Positions 7,608 through 14,975 of a stretch of DNA of 14,975 bases are shown one piece after another. This stretch comes from Gammaproteobacteria bacterium (lineage in GTDB: Bacteria > Pseudomonadota > Gammaproteobacteria > Porifericomitales > Porifericomitaceae): the NCBI GenBank assembly GCA_028817255.1, contig JAPPQA010000032.1, positions 1 through 14,975 on the forward strand, read 5' to 3'. The notes beneath the pieces were generated by a model. The model was given only the letters and a program-made list of their open reading frames with translations. It had not been told where the DNA came from and did no database searches. Position 1 is the stretch's first letter. Every line of letters starts with the position of its first letter. The position numbers and the translations under genes are program-made.

Positions 7608-10007
7608 TTACGCCTGGGCGAGCTGCACTTCGCCGTACCGGCCGCCCAGGGGCAGGGCGGCTTCCCAGCCGCCGGGGATGTGTATGCAGCGCTCCGGGAT
7701 CCGGGCATCCAACCGTAGCGGCAGTACCAGCTCGTTCCCGCCCTGGCGCACCCGCACTTGCGCCCCCAGCGCCAGCCGTTCGGCGAGCGCGGGATGGATG
7801 CGCACGGCGCTCTCGCCGGCGGCCGCCTGCAGCGATGTCGCCCGGCGCACCAGCGGGTCCACGGCGTACATGGAGACCTCTCCGCAACGCTGTAATTCAG
7901 GGCCGGCCGGCGGGATGACGGGCTCCTGCAGGCGCCAGTTCGCGCGGTTGTCCGGCCGCATGTCGGCCAGGGCCGGTTGCAGCTCGCGGAAGACGTCCTC
8001 GCGGGAGCGGTGCTCGAATCCGGAAAGCTCCAGCATCGCGCCCAGCATGCGCAGCACCTTCCAGGCCGGGCGGGCTTCGCCGGGCGGCGGCACGGCGGCG
8101 GCGAAAGATTGCGCGGCGCCCTCCAGATTGACGAAGGTTCCGGAAGTCTCGGCGAATTGCGCGACCGGCAGTACGGCATGGGCGTATTCCTTCATGGCGG
8201 CGTTGCACCATGAGCTCATGCAGACAACCAGTTCCGCCTTCCGCAGTGCCTGCAAAGCCTGGCGCCCGTCCCAGCAATCCAGTTCCGGTTCCACTCCCAG
8301 CAGCAGGTATCCCCGCAGTTGCCGCTCCAGCATCGCGTGCGCCGCCAATCCTGTGTTGGCGGCCGGCTGCCCCATCGGGCCGCGGTGCGGCAGGGTGCCG
8401 GCCAGGCAGGCGCCGGCGGCATTTGCGCCGGGCGGCAGATAGCCCAGCGAGCTGCCGCTGGCGGCGCAGAGCAGGCCGGCCAGCGTCTGCAACAGCGAGA
8501 ACTCCGGGTGCGCCAGGGCGGACTCGCCCAGCACTACCGCCGTGCGGCCATGGGAGCACAGCGCCTCGGCGATTCGCCGGTGCGCCGCCTCCGGCGCCAG
8601 CCCCCGCAGGCAGGAGGCGGTCTCCCGCGCCTGTTCCCGCGGCATGGATTGGCCCGGGGGCTTGCCGCAGCTCAGGGCCGCCCCGAGGACGGCGCCCAGC
8701 GTTGCCGGCATCTCTCCCGGCGTCACGGCGAGCCGCGCCGCCAGGCCGTAATTGAAAGCGTAGTCCACGGGGTTGATGGCCATTATTGCCGCGCCGCGCC
8801 GCGCCGCCTTGCCCAGGCGGTGATTGACCAGCGGTTGCTCCCGGCGGGGGTCGCCGCCGACGATCAGCACAGCCTCCAACCGCTCCAGTTCGGCGATGGA
8901 CCGGCCCAGCCAGGGAAACTGCGGCGCCTCGTCCTGGCGGCGGAAGTCGCGCTGACGCAGCCGGTGGTCAATGTGCGGGGCGCCCAGTCCCCGCGCCAGC
9001 CGTTGCGCCAGGTAGTGTTCCTCGACGGTGGCCGACGGCGAGACCAGGACGCCCAGGCAGTCGGGGCCGTGCTGTTCCAGCAGCCGCCGCAGCCGTTGCG
9101 CGACGAAATCCAGGGCCGGTTCCCAGTCGCTTTCCTCCAGGCTCTCGCCCGTGCGCGTCGCCGGGCGCCGCAGGCGGTCCTTGCTGTACAGTCCCTCGTA
9201 GCTGAAGCGGTCCCGGTCCGACAGCCAGACTTCGTTGATCGCGTCGTTTTCGGCCGGCACGACCCGCAGGACGCGCCCGCCGTGCACATGCAGCTGCAGG
9301 TTGGAACCCACGGCGTCGTGCGGGGCGACGGAGGGGTGTTGGCGCATCTCCCAGGTGCGGGCGCGAAAGCGGAACGGCTTGGAGGTCAGTGCCCCCACCG
9401 GGCACAGATCGATCACGTTGCCGGACAGCTCCGAGGCCATGCTGCGCTCTACATAGACGCCGATCTCCAGGTCTTCGCCCCGCCCCAGGGTGCCGAGTTC
9501 GCGCAGCCCGGCGATCTCCTCGCCGAAACGGACGCAGCGCGTGCAGTGGATGCAGCGGGTCATGTCCGTTTGCACCAGCGGGCCGATGTCTTGGTCTTGC
9601 ACCACGCGCTTGCGCTCCTGGTAGCGGGATACGTCGCGGCCGAAGCTCATCGCCAGATCCTGCAATTCGCATTCCCCGCCCTGGTCGCAGATCGGGCAGT
9701 CCAGAGGATGGTTGATCAACAGGAACTCCATCACCGATTTCTGCGCCTCCAGGGCCAGGGGGGAACGAGTGCGGATTTTCATCCCCTCGGCGACCGGCGT
9801 AGCGCAGGCGGGCAGCGGCTTGGGCGCGTTTTCCACTTCCACCAGGCACATGCGGCAGTTCGCCGCCACCGAGAGTTGCGGGTGGTAGCAGAAGCGCGGT
9901 ATGTAGATGCCTTCCCGGTCGGTGGCGCGGATCAACATGCTGCCCGCCGGCGCCCGCAGCGTGCGGCCGTCCACCTCGAAACGGACTTCTTTATCCTTGT
10001 CGGTCAC
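7608..10007 (-). CDS. nuoG: NADH-quinone oxidoreductase subunit G (NuoG)
   Basis: NuoG is the largest peripheral subunit (799 aa), an iron-sulfur protein with a degenerate molybdopterin-oxidoreductase domain, relaying electrons from NuoF to NuoI. Visible clusters are N1b [2Fe-2S] (C40, C51, C54, C68), N5 with its histidine ligand (H100, C104, C107, C113; HxxxCxxCxxxxxC) and N4 (C152, C155, C158, C202). The extra N7 cysteine motif of E. coli-type NuoG would fall near 215-270; no cysteine is present there, so N7 is absent, as in mitochondrial-type enzymes. The rest (about 220-799) is the molybdopterin-like fold, not expected to bind molybdenum. The start is GTG at 10007, four bases after the nuoF stop, with no strong ribosome site. 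Confidence 0.97.
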   Translation of the reverse strand: MTDKDKEVRFEVDGRTLRAPAGSMLIRATDREGIYIPRFCYHPQLSVAANCRMCLVEVENAPKPLPACATPVAEGMKIRTRSPLALEAQKSVMEFLLINHPLDCPICDQGGECELQDLAMSFGRDVSRYQERKRVVQDQDIGPLVQTDMTRCIHCTRCVRFGEEIAGLRELGTLGRGEDLEIGVYVERSMASELSGNVIDLCPVGALTSKPFRFRARTWEMRQHPSVAPHDAVGSNLQLHVHGGRVLRVVPAENDAINEVWLSDRDRFSYEGLYSKDRLRRPATRTGESLEESDWEPALDFVAQRLRRLLEQHGPDCLGVLVSPSATVEEHYLAQRLARGLGAPHIDHRLRQRDFRRQDEAPQFPWLGRSIAELERLEAVLIVGGDPRREQPLVNHRLGKAARRGAAIMAINPVDYAFNYGLAARLAVTPGEMPATLGAVLGAALSCGKPPGQSMPREQARETASCLRGLAPEAAHRRIAEALCSHGRTAVVLGESALAHPEFSLLQTLAGLLCAASGSSLGYLPPGANAAGACLAGTLPHRGPMGQPAANTGLAAHAMLERQLRGYLLLGVEPELDCWDGRQALQALRKAELVVCMSSWCNAAMKEYAHAVLPVAQFAETSGTFVNLEGAAQSFAAAVPPPGEARPAWKVLRMLGAMLELSGFEHRSREDVFRELQPALADMRPDNRANWRLQEPVIPPAGPELQRCGEVSMYAVDPLVRRATSLQAAAGESAVRIHPALAERLALGAQVRVRQGGNELVLPLRLDARIPERCIHIPGGWEAALPLGGRYGEVQLAQA

Positions 10008-10011
10008 CGGC

Positions 10012-11304
10012 TCAGGCCGCCGCCGCGGCGTCTTCCCCCGCGGCGCCGCCGCGTTCGATCATGGTCTCGAACTCTTGCCGGAACTCGCGCAGGAAGCTGC
10101 GCACCGGCCAGGCCGCCGCGTCGCCCAGGGCGCAGATGGTGCGCCCCTCGATCTTGCTGGCCACGTCGTCCAGTTTTTCCAGGTCTTCGCGCCGCGCCCG
10201 GCCGTCGAGGATCCGGGTCAGCATCCGGTACAGCCAGCCCGTGCCCTCCCGGCAGGGAGTGCACTGGCCGCAGGACTCCGCGTAGTAGAACCGCGCGATC
10301 CGTCGCAGCACCCGCACCATGCAGGTGCTTTCGTCCATCACGATCACGGCGCCCGAGCCGAGCATCGAACCGGCCTTGACCAGCGAGTCGTAATCCATGT
10401 TCGTCTCCATCATGCGTTCGCCGCGCACGACCGGCACCGAAGAGCCGCCGGGGATCACCGCCTTCAGGCGCCGCCCTTGGCGCACGCCGCCGGCCAGCTC
10501 CAGCAACTCCCGGAAGGGCGTGCCCAGCGGCACCTCGAAGTTGCCCGGACGGTTGACGTGACCGCTGACGGAAAAACACTTGGGGCCGCCGCTGCCCTCG
10601 ACCCCGATAGCGGCGAAACGCTTCCCCCCGTCGCGCAGGATCGTCGGCACCGAGGCGAAGGTCTCCGTGTTGTTGACGGTCGTGGGGCGGCCGTACAGTC
10701 CGTGCTGGGCCGGGAACGGCGGCTTGAAGCGCGGCATGCCCTGTTTGCCCTCCAGGGATTCCAGCAGCCCCGTCTCCTCGCCGCAGATATAAGCCCCCGC
10801 GCCCAGGCTGGAACGGATCTCCACGGGCGTCTGGCAGCCCAGCGGGCGCGGCCCCAGGTAGCCCGCCTCGTAGGCCTCGGCCAGGGCGTCCTCGAAGCGC
10901 CGGTAGGGTTCGTCCATAAACTCGCCGCGGATGTAGTTGTAGCCCACCTCGGCGCCCATGGCGTAGCAGGCGATCGCCATGCCCTCGATGAGCGCGTGCG
11001 GGTTGAAGCGCAGGATATCGCGGTCCTTGCAGGTGCCGGGTTCGCTCTCGTCGGAATTGCAGACTACGTACTTGGGCGCCGCTTCGGGCAGCATGAAGCT
11101 CCATTTCAGCCCCGCCGGAAAACCTGCGCCGCCGCGGCCGCGCAGGCCCGACGCCTTCACCTCTTCTACGATCTTTTCCGGGGGCGTCCGCTCGCGCAGG
11201 ATGCGGCTCCAGGCCTCGTAGCCGCCTACCTTGCGGTAATTCTCCAGCGTCCAGGGGGAGTCGAATTCCAGTGTGCGGTAGCAGATCCGGTTGAGTGACG
11301 ACAT
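10012..11304 (-). CDS. nuoF: NADH-quinone oxidoreductase subunit F (NuoF, NADH-binding)
   Basis: NuoF (430 aa) binds NADH and FMN and performs the first electron transfer. The Gly-rich FMN/NADH site GLRGRGGAGFPAG is at 53-65, NSDESEPGTCKDRDIL at 83-98, and the second nucleotide motif GAGAYICGEETGLLESLEG at 168-186. Cluster N3 [4Fe-4S] ligands are C345, C348, C351 (SCGQCTPCREG) and C391 (RTICALGDAAAWP). The start is ATG at 11304. A strong Shine-Dalgarno sequence (GGAGAGG, 11314-11320) sits 9 bases before it, in the 31-base gap after nuoE, the longest gap within the operon. The C-terminus is Ala-rich (EDAAAAA). The stop lies four bases before nuoG. Confidence 0.98.
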   Translation of the reverse strand: MSSLNRICYRTLEFDSPWTLENYRKVGGYEAWSRILRERTPPEKIVEEVKASGLRGRGGAGFPAGLKWSFMLPEAAPKYVVCNSDESEPGTCKDRDILRFNPHALIEGMAIACYAMGAEVGYNYIRGEFMDEPYRRFEDALAEAYEAGYLGPRPLGCQTPVEIRSSLGAGAYICGEETGLLESLEGKQGMPRFKPPFPAQHGLYGRPTTVNNTETFASVPTILRDGGKRFAAIGVEGSGGPKCFSVSGHVNRPGNFEVPLGTPFRELLELAGGVRQGRRLKAVIPGGSSVPVVRGERMMETNMDYDSLVKAGSMLGSGAVIVMDESTCMVRVLRRIARFYYAESCGQCTPCREGTGWLYRMLTRILDGRARREDLEKLDDVASKIEGRTICALGDAAAWPVRSFLREFRQEFETMIERGGAAGEDAAAAA

Positions 11305-11335
11305 CGCTCCGATCCTCTCCGTTGCCCGTCCCGCC

Positions 11336-11877
11336 TCAGTCCAGTTGCCGCAGGATCTCGTCCACCTTTTCGGCGGTGAGGTTCTCGTAATATTTGTGGT
11401 CCACGGTCATCATCGGCGCCCCGCAACAGGCGGCCAGGCACTCCTCCTCGCGCTTCAGGTAGATGCGTCCGTCCGGGGTGGATTCGCCGGTGCGGATGCC
11501 CAGGCTGCGTTCGATATGGCGGACGATCTCCCCGGCCCCGCACAGCATACAGGATATGTTGGTGCATACCGAAATGCTGTGGCGCCCCACCGGCTGGGTC
11601 TCGAACATGGAATAGAAGGTCGCCAGCTCGTAGATCTCGATGGGGCGCAGCCCCAGGTAGTCGGCCACGGCATCCATCGTTTCCCGCGTCAGGTAGCCGC
11701 CGTTTTGTTTTTGCGCCGCGTGCAGCGCGGCCAGCGCCGCCGAACGTCTGCCCTCCGGCGGGTATTTGCGCAGCCAGCGGTCAATCTCCCCGCGGGTGGC
11801 TTCGCTCAGTACCGCCCGGCCGCCGTTCCCGGCCCCGGTTCCCGTCTCGCCCCCGGCCCGGTCCCCGGTCCCGTCCG

Positions 11878-11881
<4 letters not shown>
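11336..11881 (-). CDS. nuoE: NADH-quinone oxidoreductase subunit E (NuoE, 24-kDa-type)
   Basis: NuoE (181 aa) is the thioredoxin-fold [2Fe-2S] subunit holding off-pathway cluster N1a near the FMN of NuoF. Ligands are C106 and C111 (SVCTNISC), and C148 and C152 (EECLAACCGAP). Its conserved N-terminal helical region contains EIDRWLRKYPPEGRRSAALAALHAAQ (32-57). The first 22 residues are a Gly/Thr/Asp low-complexity extension not typical of the family. The start is GTG at 11881-11879, overlapping the nuoD stop as GTGA; it is supported by a GGAGAG at 11890-11895, 8 bases upstream, and no ATG lies between it and the conserved domain. Confidence 0.96.
11815..11872 (-). other. Putative G-quadruplex tract at the 5' end of nuoE mRNA
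   Basis: On the coding strand this stretch has eight runs of three or more G within 58 bases. The first four (11872-11850) read as G3-ACC-G4-ACC-G3-CC-G5, which satisfies the canonical rule of four G-tracts with loops of at most 7. The tract starts within codon 4 of nuoE and encodes its Gly-rich N-terminal extension. Folding in the mRNA could slow ribosomes entering nuoE; that effect is inference. Confidence 0.65.
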
Positions 11882-13131
<1,250 letters not shown>

Positions 13132-13135
13132 CCGC

Positions 13136-13816
13136 TTATCCCGGCGGCGGCTCGGGGCGCCGGTGGCGCCCCTCGTCGCGGATCACGCGCGGCACCAGCA
13201 CCCGGTTCTCGATGGTGACCGGTTCCTGCACCACCCGCCCCCGGTCCGGGTCGTAGCGCACCTCCACGTGCCCGACCAGCGGGAAATCCTTGCGGAAGGG
13301 GTGGCCGCAGAACCCGTAGTCGGTCAGCAGCCGGCGCAGGTCGGGATGGCCCTCGAAGAGAATCCCGAACAGGTCGAATGCCTCGCGCTCGTACCAGTTG
13401 GCCGAACTCCAGACCGGAGTCACGGAGTTCACTCGCGGCGGCTCTTCCGCCAGCGGGCAGCGCAGGCGCAGGCGCCGGTTGCGGCGCAGCGAGAGCAGGT
13501 GATAGACCACCGCGAAGCGCGGCCCTGCCGGGGCCGGTCCCTGGCGCGCGTCGGGACTCACTCCCCGGCTGAAGCCGGTGCGGGTGCTGCCCGTCGTCTC
13601 CCATTCGACGTCGCCGTAGGCGGCGTAGTCCACCCCGCAGAGGTCGGACAGCTGCTCGAATGCGAATTCCGGGTCGTCGCGCAGGAGCTTGCACAGCGGC
13701 AACAGCGCCGCGGGCTCGCACACGGCGACGGCCATATCCTCGCCCTGCCGGCAGTCGCGCAGCAAATCGCCGGCCCGCAACCGCAGCCGCTCCGCCAATT
13801 GTAGTCGCTCGTTCAC
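13136..13816 (-). CDS. nuoC: NADH-quinone oxidoreductase subunit C (NuoC, 30-kDa-type)
   Basis: NuoC (226 aa) is a structural subunit of the connecting module with no cofactor. The family signature is complete: WYEREAFDLFGILFEGHPDLRRLLTDYGF (141-169) followed by HPFRKDFPLVGHVEVRYD (172-189). Between GVDYAAYG (61-68) and RFAVVYHLLSL (100-110) there is a polar insert of about 28 residues rich in T, G, R and P, longer than in minimal family members. The start is GTG at 13816, 16 bases after the nuoB stop. No convincing Shine-Dalgarno site precedes it, and the next in-frame methionine (residue 28) would cut conserved sequence, so re-initiation after nuoB is the likely mechanism. Confidence 0.96.
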   Translation of the reverse strand: MNERLQLAERLRLRAGDLLRDCRQGEDMAVAVCEPAALLPLCKLLRDDPEFAFEQLSDLCGVDYAAYGDVEWETTGSTRTGFSRGVSPDARQGPAPAGPRFAVVYHLLSLRRNRRLRLRCPLAEEPPRVNSVTPVWSSANWYEREAFDLFGILFEGHPDLRRLLTDYGFCGHPFRKDFPLVGHVEVRYDPDRGRVVQEPVTIENRVLVPRVIRDEGRHRRPEPPPG

Positions 13817-13832
13817 GCGGCGCGTTGCCGGT

Positions 13833-14357
13833 TCAGGGGGAGACTGCGTGGGAGACGGTATGGGTGCGCCGGATCTTCTTTTGCAGTTGGATGATCCCGA
13901 ACAGCAGGGCCTCTGCCGTCGGCGGGCAGCCGGGCACGTAAACGTCCACCGGCACGATCCGGTCGCAGCCGCGGACCACGGAGTAGGAATAATGGTAATA
14001 GCCGCCGCCGTTGGCGCAGGAACCCATCGAGATCACCCAGCGCGGTTCCGACATCTGGTCATATACCTTGCGCAGGGCGGGCGCCATTTTGTTTACCAGA
14101 GTGCCCGCGACGATCATCACGTCGGACTGGCGGGGGCTGGGGCGGAAGATGACCCCGAAGCGGTCCAGGTCGTAGCGTGCCGCCCCCGCATGCATCATCT
14201 CCACCGCGCAGCAGGCCAGCCCGAAAGTCATCGGCCAGAGCGAGCCGGTGCGCGCCCAGTTGACCACGTTATCCAGCGTGGTCGTGACGTACCCCTTGTC
14301 GCCGACGGTCGCCGCTGCCGCCGCCAGCGTTGCCGGCGGCGCCGCCGTTGTTGCCAT
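13833..14357 (-). CDS. nuoB: NADH-quinone oxidoreductase subunit B (NuoB, PSST-type)
   Basis: NuoB (174 aa) carries terminal [4Fe-4S] cluster N2, which passes electrons to quinone. The unusual tandem-cysteine ligand pair is C49-C50 (FGLACCAVEMM), with C114 (SMGSCANGGGYYHYSYS) and C144 (VYVPGCPPTAEALL). An Ala/Thr-rich N-terminal stretch (1-18) precedes the conserved start TTTLDNVVNWAR. The frame is open upstream over nuoA; the ATG at 14357 is chosen because it overlaps the nuoA stop as TAATG. Another ATG three codons earlier, inside nuoA, is possible (adds MGI). Transcript order and spacing couple it to nuoA. Confidence 0.97.
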   Translation of the reverse strand: MATTAAPPATLAAAAATVGDKGYVTTTLDNVVNWARTGSLWPMTFGLACCAVEMMHAGAARYDLDRFGVIFRPSPRQSDVMIVAGTLVNKMAPALRKVYDQMSEPRWVISMGSCANGGGYYHYSYSVVRGCDRIVPVDVYVPGCPPTAEALLFGIIQLQKKIRRTHTVSHAVSP

Positions 14358-14713
14358 TATTCCCATTCCAGCGCCCCCTTGCGCCACTCGTAGATGAAGC
14401 CCACCAGCAGCACCGCCAGGAACAGCAGCATCGCCGCCAGGGCCGGCGCGCCCAGTTCCCTCAGGGTGACCGCCCAGGGGAAGAAGAATGCGAACTCCAG
14501 GTCGAAGATGATAAAGACGATGGCCACCAGGTAATAACGCACGTCGAAGGGGATGCGCGCGTCCTCGAAGGCCTCGAAGCCGCATTCGTAGGGGGACTGC
14601 TTCTCGGCGTCCCCGCGGCGCGGCCCTGCGAAGCAGCCCACCGCCAGCATGGCGCAACCCATGGCCAGGGCGACCGTGATAAACAGCAGAATGGCGAAGT
14701 AGTCCGCAAACAC
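14357..14713 (-). CDS. nuoA: NADH-quinone oxidoreductase subunit A (NuoA)
   Basis: NuoA (118 aa, three helices at about 6-28, 62-82 and 88-108) is a proximal membrane subunit whose first loop lies near the quinone chamber. The loop motif SPYECGFEAFEDARIPFDVRYYLVAIVFIIFDLEFAFFFPW is intact (40-80), including C44 and the membrane acidic pair D71 and E73 (E. coli D79 and E81). The start is GTG at 14713-14711 with AGGGAA at 14719-14724, five bases upstream. It is the first gene of the operon, with a leader of about 90 nt upstream. Confidence 0.97.
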   Translation of the reverse strand: MFADYFAILLFITVALAMGCAMLAVGCFAGPRRGDAEKQSPYECGFEAFEDARIPFDVRYYLVAIVFIIFDLEFAFFFPWAVTLRELGAPALAAMLLFLAVLLVGFIYEWRKGALEWE

Positions 14714-14748
14714 CGCTATTCCCTACCGTTCACTCCATCGTGTCTTGT

Positions 14749-14800
14749 GCGCCGCGTCCCGTGCCTTCGGGCGTCCCGTTCGGGGCCGCCGGGACGGCGC
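14749..14800 (-). promoter_or_regulatory. nuo leader with two mutually exclusive hairpins
   Basis: In the RNA sense, CGTCCCG (14796-14790) can pair with CGGGACG at 14778-14772, leaving an 11-nt loop, or with a second CGGGACG at 14761-14755, leaving a 28-nt loop. The outer pairing is extended by GCGC (14800-14797) with GCGC (14752-14749) across a CG bulge. The two pairings share one arm and exclude each other. This is seen in the sequence. A regulatory or mRNA-stabilising role is inference, and no known leader family is recognised. Confidence 0.5.
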
Positions 14801-14811
14801 GTAATTCCCGG

Positions 14812-14841
14812 ATTATACCGCCAAGGCGGCCATACTTACAG
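14812..14841 (-). promoter_or_regulatory. Likely sigma-70 promoter of the nuo operon
   Basis: A perfect -10 hexamer TATAAT lies at 14817-14812. The -35 position is weak: CTGTAA (14841-14836, 18-base spacer, three of six matches) or TGTAAG with a 17-base spacer. The start of transcription would be near 14805, giving a leader of about 92 nt before nuoA. The -35 region coincides with the stop codon of the upstream open frame. A palindrome (CCGCC-AA-GGCGG, 14818-14829) lies in the spacer directly against the -10 box and could be an operator. Confidence 0.6.
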
Positions 14842-14975
14842 CCCGGGCGGAGCGCCGCCGTCTATGGCGCTGGGAATGGGGGCGCCGGGAATGGGGGCGC
14901 CAGGGATGGGGGCGGATGAGGCGGGGAGCGGAAAGCGGTTCTCTCTATAATCTGCCATGGATTCCTGATTTCCAG
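14836..14975 (-). CDS. Partial upstream gene: Pro-rich C-terminal tail (identity uncertain)
   Basis: A minus-strand frame is open from the window edge to TAA at 14838-14836. Its visible end contains an in-frame ATG at 14958 preceded by AGGA, so it could also be a separate 40-aa gene. The product from that ATG begins MADYRENRFPLPASS, continues with APIPG-APIPG-APIPS repeats and ends AIDGGAPPGL. No domain is visible. Proline-rich C-terminal tails upstream of nuoA recall SecG, which commonly precedes nuoA in proteobacteria, but nothing in the visible part proves it. Confidence 0.4.
   Translation of the reverse strand, partial: GNQESMADYRENRFPLPASSAPIPGAPIPGAPIPSAIDGGAPPGL
14872..14916. repeat. 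Three tandem 15-bp repeats
   Basis: Two identical copies of GGGAATGGGGGCGCC (14872-14886 and 14887-14901) are followed by a third copy with three changes (14902-14916). The unit length is a multiple of three, and on the minus strand it encodes the five-residue repeat API-P-G/S of the upstream open frame. This looks like replication slippage retained in frame. Confidence 0.9.

Noticed and set aside
8319..10379. 686-aa open frame antisense to nuoG and the end of nuoF
   Set aside because: Shadow of nuoG: no recognisable motif, biased composition, and no promoter or ribosome site specific to it.
14730..14738. Two-codon upstream ORF (ATG GAG TGA) in the nuo leader
   Set aside because: A minimal ORF of this size arises easily by chance, and it has no clear ribosome site of its own.
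14330..14950. 206-aa plus-strand frame opposite nuoA and the leader, ending in GMGAPGMGAP
   Set aside because: It crosses the nuoA gene and its promoter in antisense, has no domain, and its C-terminal repeat is just the reverse reading of the 15-bp array.
14946..14951. TATAAT on the plus strand
   Set aside because: There is no acceptable -35 hexamer at 16-18 bases upstream, and on the minus strand the same bases are codons of the upstream frame. The window ends 24 bases later, so no gene can be tied to it.

Overview
The window is a complete respiratory complex I operon (proton-pumping NADH:quinone oxidoreductase). All fourteen nuo genes lie on the minus strand in the canonical order nuoA-B-C-D-E-F-G-H-I-J-K-L-M-N, read from right (14713) to left (103). 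Every subunit is full length, and the cofactor ligands and pump residues I checked are present. The sequence is GC-rich (over 60% by eye). Separate nuoC and nuoD genes, a NuoG without the N7 cluster ligands, and a NuoC with an insert after GVDY point to a non-enteric proteobacterium, most likely a gammaproteobacterium. That assignment is inferred from remembered family features, not from a search.

Layout on the minus strand. Positions 14975-14836 hold the 3' end of an open frame that runs off the window edge and encodes a Pro-rich tail with GAPIP repeats; the SecG C-terminus is one guess. Right after its stop is a perfect TATAAT -10 box (14812-14817), the best candidate for the nuo promoter. 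A leader of about 90 nt follows, in which one CGTCCCG arm can pair with either of two downstream CGGGACG arms. Then come the genes: nuoA and B; the peripheral-arm genes nuoC, D, E, F and G; nuoH; nuoI; and the membrane-arm genes nuoJ to nuoN. Neighbours overlap by 1-4 bases or are separated by at most 31 bases, so one transcript with extensive translational coupling is likely. Seven of the fourteen genes start with GTG. Positions 1-102, beyond nuoN, hold a GGGGCTTTTACA tandem repeat and a hairpin whose T-tract faces the plus strand.

How the genes work together. NuoE, F and G form the NADH dehydrogenase module (FMN, N3, N1a, N1b, N4, N5). NuoB, C, D and I form the connecting module (N6a, N6b, N2 and the quinone pocket). 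NuoA, H, J and K form the proximal membrane domain. NuoL, M and N are the three Mrp-antiporter-like pumps. Electrons pass from NADH to quinone and drive proton export.

I found no mobile element, CRISPR array, tRNA, rRNA or unexplained protein system. No stretch longer than about 300 bases lacks a gene; the largest gap is the 122-bp leader and promoter at 14714-14835. The points worth a second look are small-scale: leader structures, G-run tracts, in-frame micro-repeats and GTG starts.
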